Shown here one piece after another: positions 39,669-50,900 of a stretch of DNA of 64,000 bases (position 1 is its first letter; the number at the start of each line of letters is the position of its first letter). Under the pieces are notes generated by a model. That model saw nothing but the letters and a program-made list of their open reading frames with translations. It searched no databases and was not told the DNA's origin. This DNA comes from Phytopythium helicoides (Eukaryota > Oomycota > Peronosporomycetes > Pythiales > Pythiaceae). Both the position numbers and the translations under genes were made by a program. The stretch is from NCBI GenBank assembly GCA_024867545.1, contig JANFNE010000006.1:496001-560000 (forward strand), in the 5' to 3' direction.

Positions 39669-41375
39669 CTAGCAACCCGTACCACCCGCGATGCGCAGAC
39701 ACGACGTCGAGTCGAACAGACTCAAAATGTTCGTCATCACGATCCAGCACGTCGCAAACGTGAGGTAAAACGCAGTGAAGCTCCCCAACCACTTGTTCGT
39801 ACCCCCAGCACGCTTCAACTCCTGCGCTTCAGCCTTCTGTGACGGGAACCACACCAAAAACACCAGCGAGAACAACTGAAACGCGTACGAAATCAAGTAC
39901 GCGTACGTCAGCTGCATGTGCACCTCGTGGTTGTCCTTCACGATGAACTTGCGACCAATGTGGAACTCGCTGTCCACATTCTTGTACAGCACGGTCGCGA
40001 ACGGCTGGCTGATGGCCTTCGTCGAGATCAACAGACCCATGATGGTTGCCTCATGACCAGGGTTCGAGATCTCCACCACAAACAGACTCATCACAAAGTC
40101 GCTGATCGTGCTCGGGAACTCTTCAATTAGTGGAAGGCCGAGCCAGAACCACTGGCTGCGGTACACATTCCAGATCGTGAAGAACGTCGGGAACGCATCC
40201 ACCACCACGACCGATACGGTGCAGGCAATGATGATGTAGCGCCAGTTCCATTGCAGACCCCAGCATCGCCAGGCATACAGCGCGAGAGCTGCGAACGCAC
40301 TCGACAACATACTCGCGATACCACTGTTGAGCGGCGTGACACCAGCGTACGTACTCTGGATGGCGCTCGACGACGTGACCGAGAAAGATGAGAAGATCTC
40401 GCTGAAGAAGACGTACGCCAGGATCTGGTAGTACGCGCGATGATTCAGCAACTCGTAGATCTCGCGCATGAACGCTCCGAGAGGCTTGTACTCGTCAGGA
40501 CGCGCCTTGGGCTCGTCGATAAAGTACCAGCTGACGGGGACAGCAGCGAGCGAGAAGATCGCACAGACCCACATGACGCCGTTGAATCCCATGGTCCACG
40601 AGAACGTGCCACCATACTCGACACTGTCGAGACCCAGACCGGTCATGAACGAAGCGAGGATTCCGAATGCATTGGTAACGATCTTGGTCATGCTTTGCAC
40701 ACGACCACGGATGTGCTCGGGTTCACGCTGAGCGAGCTCCACGACTAGTCCATCTGCAGCTCCGTACGCCAAAATGGTGCCGATATGCGCGAGCATGAAC
40801 ATGATGATAAGCACCACACCCTTGTGAGGTGCATCGAAGTTGATGGTCTTCAGTTGCTCAGCAGTCAGATCGCTCACGTCCGTTCCAGACAGACTCGCGT
40901 CCGTGTAGTATGGATCACCCAGTGGATACACAGCCATGACCAAGCAGGCAGCGAACGAGATCCCCCAGCCGAGCATCAAGTACGGTCGACGACGGTAACC
41001 GAAGATGGGACAGCAGTCCGAGAAGATGGCTGTGAACACACGCAATGCGTGGGGCACACGGATGAGAGCCTTGGCAGTGGCAACGAGGGTGGTCGACATG
41101 TAGAGGTAGTTGTTGAGGACAGCGTACAGACATCCATTGATCGATGCGTAGACGATGCTGACGGCAACAAAATGTGCGAGTACTCCGATGTACTGTCGCG
41201 AGAAGAGCTTTGGAGCGCCACCAGGTCTGAGCGCTCCGTCCTTCAGATTGGCTTCGAGGTCAACTGGTGACTTGACGCCATAGAAGTCGCTAGCAGGGGA
41301 CTCAATCTTCGTGACGGCAAGGCTGACACCCGTTGGGTCTTGCGTTTGTGGATAGAGATCTTGCTGGGGAGCCAT
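39669..41375 (-). CDS. BT1-family transporter, copy 3
   Basis: A 568-residue intronless protein. By eye its coding sequence differs from copy 2 at about two positions in 1.7 kb (one replacement near the C-terminus, one silent near the start). Its upstream flank is unlike copies 1 and 2 from just before the ATG, which is GCC ATG GCC here. The match to the others ends a few bases past the stop. Family and topology as for copy 1. Confidence 0.9.
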   Translation of the reverse strand: MAPQQDLYPQTQDPTGVSLAVTKIESPASDFYGVKSPVDLEANLKDGALRPGGAPKLFSRQYIGVLAHFVAVSIVYASINGCLYAVLNNYLYMSTTLVATAKALIRVPHALRVFTAIFSDCCPIFGYRRRPYLMLGWGISFAACLVMAVYPLGDPYYTDASLSGTDVSDLTAEQLKTINFDAPHKGVVLIIMFMLAHIGTILAYGAADGLVVELAQREPEHIRGRVQSMTKIVTNAFGILASFMTGLGLDSVEYGGTFSWTMGFNGVMWVCAIFSLAAVPVSWYFIDEPKARPDEYKPLGAFMREIYELLNHRAYYQILAYVFFSEIFSSFSVTSSSAIQSTYAGVTPLNSGIASMLSSAFAALALYAWRCWGLQWNWRYIIIACTVSVVVVDAFPTFFTIWNVYRSQWFWLGLPLIEEFPSTISDFVMSLFVVEISNPGHEATIMGLLISTKAISQPFATVLYKNVDSEFHIGRKFIVKDNHEVHMQLTYAYLISYAFQLFSLVFLVWFPSQKAEAQELKRAGGTNKWLGSFTAFYLTFATCWIVMTNILSLFDSTSCLRIAGGTGC

Positions 41376-41627
41376 GGCCGTCGATGAGCGGCGAATTGGA
41401 AAGTGAGCACCAGCAATTGCCATCAAATCTCGTGGGCTCTCAGATAGCTTTCAACGCCAACGAGTGGTGACTGTGCGGCCTTTGTCGAGCATTACGTCGA
41501 TGGAAACTCCTTGCGCGCGAGTACATGTAGTTAATGTTTAAGAGCTTAGAGCCGGTATATGTACATGCAGCGTCTTTGATGATCTCTCTTTGATCGATCG
41601 TCAAGGTGGGAAACGAGACTGGTGCTC

Positions 41628-41657
41628 GGCGCGTGCCTCGAGCCAACTGAAAGCGAG
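41628..41657 (-). promoter_or_regulatory. Conserved upstream block, BT1 copy 3
   Basis: About 253-282 bp upstream of the ATG. It matches the copy-1 block at nearly every position over 29-30 bp. Confidence 0.5.
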
Positions 41658-41931
41658 ATTGACGGCTGAGGTGAACAGAACTGGAGTCGTGAGATGGGGT
41701 ACTGTAGGTCGCTGGTATAACGATCTCGACAAGAGGATCACGACCGTCTGACGCAGTGGCACTCGTGTGAACACCATCACTTGTGTGCTCGTTGCGCGAT
41801 GACTGCCTAGTGCACAGCAAAGGCATCTAGCGAGTGTGTCGCAGTGCTACAGTGTGCGAGGCGGCTTGTCTCAAGTCTGCTGCAATGCAGCCTGCATCAG
41901 CTGAACGAGGAGCACAATGAAGCTGCACTGG

Positions 41932-42122
41932 CCAGTGGACCTCATCAGCGCCTCGCGATCCCATGAAAAACAACCTACTACGCTCACCCTGTCAGGGTGA
42001 CCCTGCTGGACAGCAAGCTTCACGCCATCCAGCAATACACTCGTCGCACTCCAGTCGAGGCACGCGTCCTCGTGCGTGGAGTGGGCTGTGCGCGTGGAGT
42101 TCGTCAACAGATCGAACGGGAC
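41932..42122 (+). repeat. Direct repeat, unit 1 (191 bp)
   Basis: Matches 42739-42919 at nearly all positions apart from a 10-bp segment (CACGCCATCC) present only here. Confidence 0.9.
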
Positions 42123-42544
42123 CTGTGCTTTGGAGGAAGAGACCGATCACTACTGTACCTACAGAATGCCTCATGTGATTTGCAAGCGTCCTCATATCAA
42201 CTGTGAGCAGAGGCATTGCCCGTCAGAAAGATGGCACAAGTACCTCCACAAACCATGTGTCGTCAGACTTGCAATGGTCAAAGTGCAAGGCGATGGAGAG
42301 CGAAAAAGTACTCGCGATGAAGATCGCCTTGTAAGCGGCAAGAACGCAATCCGTCGATAGGTCATGCGTGAATCAAGCACTGCACAATGAAGTGCTACCA
42401 CATCCCCTGGCTAGCCCTCTGCTCAATCTCACCCCATCCAGTTTGCAATCGTAGCTTCTAAAGTTTCAGTTGGCGAGCTGCACAGCCAGGCGCTCCACTT
42501 TGCGTGTGCTCAAGATTGGGAACTCGGTCGGTGTGCGAGCACGA

Positions 42545-42706
42545 CCTTCGTGAGATGAAGGTGTCGGGGAGTCCAGCCAGGTTCTGGTGGTACTACATCA
42601 CGAGCTTCCACTGCTGCACTAGCTGCTCCTTGGGTAACTATACCCCGTTGCGCTCGTAGCCGCCCGCAAAGCGCTTGACGTAGCGCAGGCACACGGCAGC
42701 TCGCTC
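42545..42706 (-). pseudogene. Possible gene remnant with two in-frame stops
   Basis: One minus-strand frame reads like ordinary protein (CLRYVKRFAGGYERNG, LPKEQLVQQWKLVM, YHQNLAGLPDTF), broken by two TAG codons between those three segments. I cannot name the source family. Confidence 0.3.
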
Positions 42707-42738
42707 TCGCGTCGATCAGCAAACTATCACCGCCACCA

Positions 42739-42919
42739 CCAGTGGACCTCGTCAGCGCCTCGCGATCCCATGGAAAACAACCTACCACGCTCACCCTGTC
42801 AGGGTGACCCTGCTGGACAGCAAGCTTAGCAATACACTCGTCGCACTCCAGTCGAGGCACGCGTCCTCGTGCGTGGAGTGGGCTATGCGCGTGGAGTTCG
42901 TCAACAGATCGAACGGGAC
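42739..42919 (+). repeat. Direct repeat, unit 2 (181 bp)
   Basis: Second copy of 41932-42122, about 617 bp downstream of its end, with a few substitutions. Confidence 0.9.
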
Positions 42920-43311
42920 GAGCCCTGGAGCGCCAGGGTGCTTGCAGAAGGACTACGTCGGTCTCGTTGGTCTCGATGGCCTCGTCGGTCTTGCTGGCCT
43001 TAAGGCAGATGAGTCAACGGCTGGGCAGCTCATGACGACGACGCTGCGGTCCACGAGGAGCCCGTCACCGCCGAGAGATGTCGCTGCAGGCTGAGCTCCA
43101 TGAGCGTAGTGGGCGTGGGCATTCCAACCTCCCCCGCTTCTGTCAATGACGTGTCGCTACAACATTGATACATGAGCCGCCATACAAAGACCAAAGTATA
43201 GATGCCGCCAGCCGCCGCCTTTTGGAATCGCGGATATCGGACGCCGCCTTCTGACCCAGCCAGTCCGCGCGCGCGACTGGTAGCCATCCACCCTCCGGCG
43301 CATTGAGCACC

Positions 43312-44494
43312 ATGACGGACGCCAAGGCGGTCGGTGGCGCCGCCCCCGCGGGCGCCAGGGCCCCGCAGAAGAAGTTCTACCGCTCGCGCGCGCACTGCAA
43401 CCCGCTGTCGCACAATGACTCGTTCGACTAGTGCGTCTCGCGCTCGTGGTGTGGAGGCCTGCGGCTCGATGGCTCACGTGCGCTCGCTCCGACAGCCCCG
43501 CGACGCCGAGCGACATGGACTGGTCCACGCACTTCCCGCAGATCGAGGACCCGTGCGCGCGCGCTTCCTGTCGCTGGACCTGCAGCTGCCTGCACGCTGA
43601 CGCGGTCGTTGTGGTGCGAGCAGCAAGGTCGACTTCCTGGACGTCGGCTGCGGATACGGCGGACTCACCGGTAAGCATGTGGTTCGCCACACGGACGGCG
43701 GACGAGCGTGCCGACTAATGCTGGGCGGAATTGCAGTGGCGCTGGGCGCGCTCTTCCCGGATAAGCTGACGCTGGCGCTCGAGATCCGCCCCAAGGTGAC
43801 CGAGTACGTGCGACTGCGCATTGAGGCGCTGCGAGCCGAGCACCCCGGCCAGGTATCGACTGCGCTCCGTTTCGTGCATTGTGGCTGTGGAGGTGGCGCT
43901 AACAGGCGAGCGGAGTGCAGTACCAGAACGTGTCGGCCATGCGCACGAACGCGATGCGGTACCTGCCGCACTACTTCCGCAAGGGACAGCTCACGAAGCT
44001 CTTCTTCTGCTTCCCGGACCCGCAGTTCAAGCAGCGCAATTACCGCCGTCGCATCGTCAAGTGTGTAGCTCCTGTTGAGGGTCGGAGGTGACGCCATGTT
44101 GGAGTTACTGACGAGTCGACTGCTTTTTCTATCTGCTCTCAGCACGGCGCTGCTCGCGGAGTATGCGTACCTGCTCGCCCCCGGCGGCATCCTGTACACT
44201 ATCACGGACGTGGAGAACCTGCACAATTGGCACGTGGAAAAGTGCACGGCCCACCCGTGCTTCACGCGCATCCCGGACGAGGAGCTGGTGCGTGCGGCTC
44301 TGATGCGAACTGCATGGTTTGAAACGCTGACTCGGCATTGCTGTCTCCTCCAGAGTGCGGACCCGTGCGTCAAGGCCATGACCGAGGAGACGGAGGAAGG
44401 CAAGAAGGTGGCGCGCGGCGGCGGCAAGAAGTACGTGGCCGTGTTCCGCCGCAAGTCGGACGCCGAGATCGCGGCCGACAGCCTCTTCTGGTAG
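43312..44494 (+). CDS. tRNA (guanine-N7-)-methyltransferase, Trm8/METTL1 type
   Basis: Hand-built model: join(43312..43430, 43496..43552, 43624..43670, 43737..43852, 43906..44060, 44143..44287, 44354..44494), 259 residues, seven exons in phase. The enzyme methylates G46 in the variable loop of tRNAs, in yeast together with Trm82. Features in order: [32 protein letters not shown], the SAM-binding motif [32 protein letters not shown] then [10 protein letters not shown], and [10 protein letters not shown] then YTITDV. These match the yeast and human enzymes closely. The length is normal. For exon 3 an alternative acceptor three bases upstream would add one residue. Confidence 0.95.
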
Positions 44495-44926
44495 TCGTCC
44501 ACCGGAGCAGCTCTCGCCCGTAGCTCTGCATTCGCTCCCCATTCGAACAACATGGCTCGCCCCCCTTTCCTCTCTGCCCAAATGCCCATCTGGTACGTGG
44601 CGCTCCGCCCGGCCAATCGCGTCCCTCCAAACTAGTTTGTTTCGGCCAATCGGCGCGCGCCTCCCGCCTTGCTCCTCGCATGATCTGGTAGTGTTCACTC
44701 GAGAAGCAGTAGAGGAGCCGAGCGAGCGACCCGCGCCGCCGCGGCCGCCCCCTCCCCGCCCCCGCCGCTCTCTCCCCGCAGCGCCAGCGCGTGCCGTCGA
44801 CGTCGAGCGCCCGCGCGAGCCCAGCGCCGCTCTCTCCCCGCCAGCGGCTGCGAGCGACGCCCAGCAGAGGGCCGAGCGCCTGTCTCCTCGCTCCTCGCGG
44901 GCCGCGAGGGGGAGCGCGCGCGCGCC
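44495..44926. other. Intergenic region upstream of the BEACH gene
   Basis: 432 bp, very GC-rich near the right end. Probably the BEACH gene promoter and 5' leader. Long frames here on both strands are composition artefacts. Confidence 0.4.
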
Positions 44927-47900
44927 ATGAGCGGCGAGCAGGACGCGGTCGCGAGCTTCCTGCGCGAGCTGCGTGCGTGCTGTCCGCCGGTCTGTTCGCG
45001 TGGCGGGAGGACAGAAAAGGCTGACCGGATGACGCGGATGTGCGTGTGTGTGTGATTGTGGTCGTGGGTGTGCAGTCGGCGGACGCGAGTACAGCGATGT
45101 GGACGCCGCGCGACTGCAGATTCGACACCCGACGACGCTCAAGGGCATTTTCTCGTCGGTGGTAGGCGTCCTGGAAGAGGCCCAGCAGGTGAGCGCCGGG
45201 ATCCCACCGCGGCTGTCTCGCGATGCGTAGCCTCACGCGTCGTTTTCCCTGCTAGATCCGAGCCCTGGACTCGGTCATCAACCTGGTGCGAAGCAACTGC
45301 GCGAGCATCGAGGCGTGCTCGAGCGTCGGGCTCCAGCGCGACATCCTGCGCTTCCTGAGCGACCGCGGGCTGTTCGCGGATCCGTCCATCTCGACTGCCG
45401 TGCTGAAGAAAGTGCTCAAGCTCCTGCTGTACCTGGCGAACCACTCGGTCGACATCGACGACATCCGCGCCATGCTCGGCGTTTTCCGCAGCACGCGCAT
45501 GGAGCACGAGGAGCCTGACGACGCCGCGATGCGGTACTACGTGTCAACGCTCGAGATGATCGCGCGCGACTCGTTTGGCCCCGCCTCCTTCTTTGACTTG
45601 AATGGCGAATTTTCTGGCCTGCTTCTTCCTGTTTTGGACTCATTTCCCAACAACGGATACACGTTTTGTGCGTGGATCAAGTTCGAAGTGCTTCCTGAAG
45701 TGGCGGCTCCACTTTTCACCTTTTGGTGCGTTTTGGGCCTGCATAATTATCCGGTTTCCAAGTTGCTTTATCTGACATGTGGGTGTTTGTGTGCAATCAC
45801 AGTGGGAAATCGGGAGTAGGCATCACATGCTCGTTTATGCGTTCTTCACTGATGATTACCTGCTTCGACAAGCGCAAAAATGATGGGCATGTCGAAGTAC
45901 CCGACCTGATCACTCCTGGCCGTTGGCATTTCTTGTGCATTACCCACACGCATCGCCAAATCCGTGGATCGAAGCTTGATGTCTACTTGAATGCAGAGTT
46001 GCGTCAAAGCATGCGTCTAGCGTACCCTAACACTGCCCTAATGGTGCCGGTTGTGAAGGCTTACTTGGGAATGCGAGAGAGCAATGGAGCGAACGCACTC
46101 CGGGTCCTCTTGGGGCCAACGTCTCTGTTTGGGCAAGCACTTCCAGCGAGCATCATCTCCAACATTCATAGTGTGGACGAGTATGACGCGTTGGTGTTTC
46201 AATTCAACTCATTCATTTCCTCGTCCTCCACATCTTCGAACGGTGGGGCTGCTGGGGCACAAGGATCATCCAGTACCTCTTCTGATGGATTGTTAGTTGC
46301 CTACGATGCCCGGCATTCGGATCGCCTCAAGGGATTGTGCTACGACTCGAGTGGGAACGAGCATCATGCTTCGGCTGCTAGTGCAGGTGTCCGTCTTCGC
46401 CACGCCGGGACATTCAAGCAAGCTGTTGCGCAGTTGGGAGGTCCACTAATTTGTCTTCCTCTGTTGGTGTCACGTGTGCCGTCTGGATCACCCAAGAGCT
46501 CAAACGATGTTTCGAATGGTGGTGATGTCAACCATCCAACTATTCAGTTCGAAGAGGACGCCAAGTTCATGCGGCAAATGAGCGACTTGATCGCTCGCCC
46601 AGTGGGAGTCAAGTGTGTGCCAAAGGTCATCCTACTCATCGCGGAAATCATGCGGCATTCACTCGTAAACAAATTCATCTTCCGCCGAAGTCAAGGTGTC
46701 CGCCTGATGGCGCTGCTAGTTCGCTCATTGCCTAGCCGGTACTTTACAGCAGATCTGTTCACTTCGATGGACCGCTTGCGCAGCGCAGTAATCTCGGATC
46801 GGATCCTTGCTGACGAGATTTACAAATACCTGCTCTTCAACTTCCGAATATGGATCAATGCGCCAGCAGATCTCCAAGCTACAGTCTTCGATAAGCTCGA
46901 AATCATGACGCGGAAGGACAGTAGCAATTTGTCGCCAGTGGCAACTCGCCACTTCTTGCGCACATTATCGTGGATTTATTGGAGGTATCCTAGCGGAACA
47001 ACGCTGAGTCGTGCTCGCGTGCTCTCGGCAGAAGATGTAAACTCTTTGCGCAGACGTGTTCTGACGATGCTTCGAATAGTGTTGTGTGAATCCCCTCCCC
47101 CCAAGACATCAACCTCGGTGATCGCGTTTGCGTCAAAGGGAAAAGAGGTGAAGACACAGCTTTCATACGAAAGCACTCGAACCTTGATATTCTGTATGAT
47201 TGGAAAGCCATCACATCCTATGGTGCCCGGGATGAATGTTGATGGCACTCCTGCACTATCGGACACGAATGGTGGAGCTAGCCAGCAGGCGGCGCTGCAG
47301 CAGTCCACTTCTCCCAGCACACATTCCAGTCCAGCTGATCCAAATTTGCCGAAGACAATGACGGAAGGCGACCCAGAGGGCGGTACAATCATTGAGAATG
47401 TACCAGAAGTGGACTTGCCGGACCTTCTTCAGCTATTGATTGAGCTATCCGTCCAGCCAACCGCTCCTGCTGGTATGCTGGATCTCTTTGGTCGCCTCGG
47501 AGGCCTTCGGATTTGGCTGCCGCTGCTGGAGTTTCACAATGACGTAATTCGTGTTATGACGTTGCGATTGCTGCGAACATACTTGTTCCTGAAATGTGGC
47601 TGCAGTGGGGACCTTGAACGTGTGAACAATCCTGACAAGATTCATCTTTCCATTGGGGATTCGTACTTGATTATGCATGCGTTGAAACCAGAAGAGCGAC
47701 CTGTGTCTATGGGTGTGTATGCTGAGGTGCTATTGATGATTCTTGGAGTTCAGGTGACTGAGAACGACATGAGGGCTCTAGAGGGTAAGACTGAAGAATA
47801 CGACGCCTTGATCGATGAGGACGTGCTGAGCCGCGCGACTATTTGGCATGGCAACATGATGCCGGCATTCTTGGGACTGGTCCGATCAAGCTCAGTGACT

Positions 47901-50900
47901 ATTCGCATGGTAGCGATTCGACACTTGAAAATCCTCTTTGCTTCGTCCACGCCGGCGAGTGCTATCAACCGTCAGGTGCTAATCTTCGGTAGTATTTCAA
48001 ATATGGATGGTACGGCGACAGAGTCCTCGACGACAGAGCAGGTCCCGATTATTGAAGCCATTCTGAGCTTGCGCGGAGATGGCCAGAAGCATGCGCAACC
48101 TAGCATTGGGAGTGGGCCACTGAATCTCTATGGTATAGAAGTGACTGGGTGCTCTGGCGTCCCGATGGGTCAATTGCGCGAGATGGTGCTGAACGCCGAG
48201 GAGACGGAGGCTGCACGCATTAATGCTCTGTACACGATCATTATGCGTGACGACATTGACTTTGTGAAAAGCCTGCTGTCTATCCAGAGCGACGATGACA
48301 GGAAGAAAAACACTAATGCGAAGAGCTTCGACGAGATGCCTAAGCGGATGAAGCTTGTAGTGATCGAACTTATGTCGACTTTTCACCCCAACGGCTGTGT
48401 CGACTACATAACTTTGGCGTCCTACGATGTGATATCCTCGATGATTTGCCTCGAAGTGAAGACGAATGAGATTGCATGGTTCCTGTTACAGGACCCTTTT
48501 ACAACGCTTTCGCGATTTATCACATCAGCACACGAGCTTGAAGTCGTGGTCGTGTCGCTCCTGAAGACTACTCTTGACAAAATTAATGAGATGCTGTCTG
48601 CCGAAATGAATCTGAACGTCAGCGAAGGCACGCCGACCCGTGACTCGATTTTGTGGTGCAACGCAGAGAGTCTCGCGTCGCTGGCTGCTGCAGTGGTTCT
48701 CCACTACGACCCGGATACCCTGGGTACAGTAGACCCTGCTAGCTTGACGGCTTCAAACGGTGCAGAAGCCTACTCGGATGCTCAGCAAGGAGAAAACCTG
48801 ATTTTCTGGAAGTGTGAGCGCGTAATTTGGCACGAAGCCGAGCTCGTTGACTCAATCCTCGGAATTTGGCAGCACTTTGCATCGTATTTCCACTCGGCAT
48901 CCGATGCTAGCTTCGCGCGTAGAGCCAGTATTGCTGCACCTAGGCGCAACAGTGGGCCACCTCGCTCAGGAGATGGAGCAAACTCGAACAGCCCGCCGCC
49001 GAACTACGGTTCTCGAAGTGCGAGAGATACGTCTGCTGTCCGCACTAACTCAGGCAAGCTTGGCTTTGGCTTTAATTTGCTCCCAACCGCTGTATCGACA
49101 TCTGGTTCAGGACCAAATTCGGGATCAAGCCACTCGCCACCGCCTGTTGGTAGCAATATTTCGGCTCGCCCGCATCCTGGCGGACCGATGCGACAGATTC
49201 TTCAGCTTTTGCTTCGAAGCATGTATCTTGTTCTACTGTCCGATCTTCAGGCTAGCACCAATGCGACTGGAGACGATTCTTCCGTCGATGTGTCGGCCGT
49301 TGCACAGCTTCAGTTGCCAGCAAACTCTGTTTTCGCCGCACGAATCAATAAGCTCGAGTACTTCATTCATGCAATGGGCTTAGGACGAGAGATCACACAG
49401 TACGAGTCGTCTTTTGCTCCTTCATCTCGTCTCGGCTCAACAAGTGGTTCCACAGTATCTGCCGGGCTAGTAACGACTAGCCGCTCTGTCAAGGCCACAC
49501 CAGGAGATGAGACTACACTTCTGCTGTGGCTCGTTCCAGAGCTCTCGCAGCTGATTAATCGGGTTCGCCGCAAGCTGTGGTCTGACTCGGCAGTGCGCTT
49601 GGCAGGCATTCTTGCGTCGTTAGTTCCGGTACAGCTGCGCTCCTCTGATGATTTAGCAGCACTACTGAGCCAGCCAGACTTTTCAACAAACAACAACGAG
49701 GTTCGTCGTCGCGATGGGTTTTACCATGAGCAGATGGCGCACTCGCGAGATGTGCGTGCGCTGAGACGAGCAACCATGTTTGAGGTTGAGGTTGAAGCCA
49801 AGAACCGGGCGAAGGCGGAGATTAACCGCATTAGTCGATTTACCCGTACCGCAGAAACATCGAGCGACTGTGACGACATCGTATGGCTCCAGCGTGTCAA
49901 GGCGAAGGACATCGATGACTGGATGAAGCTTCGAGTGATGGTCAAATGGGGCATCCGTCACGTTTGGGGCAACCAGAATGTTGACTCCAGCAGGTACAGC
50001 GAAAATGATGAGACTGGTGTCGTTACGTTGTCAGGTGGTAACGAGTTCTGGCGCATCGATTTCTATACATCGAGCAACTGGATCCGGTGTCGCCTGTTGC
50101 CTGACACAGACGATACCGCAACTTTCCACAACGACAAAGAGATTGCCAACAGCATCGAGTCGGATCTTATGAATCATGTATCTGAGGATATGTCAGCTGC
50201 GGCTAGTGTTAGATCGATTGTTATCGACGAGGCAGCGTTGGAAGCGACTGATTTACTTCAATCCGCACGAGATCAGGCGCTAGAAGAGGAAGATGAAGAA
50301 AATGCAGAGGGTACCTGTGCAGATGCCGACGCAAGCTATGTGGGAATAGCTAGACGTATCAGCGATGTCGGCTACCTGGATGACGAGGCAGGAAATGCCC
50401 AAGCGGAGCATGAGATTGGCACTGAGTTACCTACTCAAGAACTGGTCCCAGCCTCAGATGTGAAGCTTAACGATGATGATCATAGTCTTCATGATGTTCA
50501 GATCTCTGCTGCGGCCCCGGAGGCTCCACCGGCCCCGGATTACCCCGACTTTTCAAGCATTCAGAATCGATTCAACCGCGCAGCGTCTGTCGAAATGGCA
50601 GCGATGTCGGTGAAGTCAGCTAAAGGCCGTATCGGTACCATATCATCGCGGTTTTCGTCAGGCATCATGCGGCTAGCAACTACGCGACCTACCAAGCAAG
50701 AGGTGTCTGATGAACCGCCAGTGGAGACCCCGTCGACTACAGCAATCACACCGCCCCAGATTGATATCCCGAATGAGCCAGAGCCGCCTGAATCTAGCGA
50801 GAACAGCGGAACAGAGACCGGAACTACACCTAGCAGCGAGAAGAGCTCCAAGCCTGCGGCGAGTCCAGCAGCAAGCGAAGGTCCAAGCCCCGCTACGACG

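Larger units (their letters stand above)
41376..43311. other. Gene-poor region with a direct repeat and remnants
   Basis: 1.9 kb between copy 3 and the tRNA methyltransferase gene. It contains the conserved block at 41628-41657, a 180-190 bp direct repeat, a possible gene remnant at 42545-42706, and degenerate 9-bp repeats near 42957-42999 (read as GLVGLDGLVGLAGL). No intact gene is recognised. Confidence 0.4.

Noticed and set aside
33764..41270. A 161-codon plus-strand frame repeated three times (33764, 37560, 40785)
   Set aside because: It is antisense to the three BT1 copies. Its conservation follows from the conserved sense strand.
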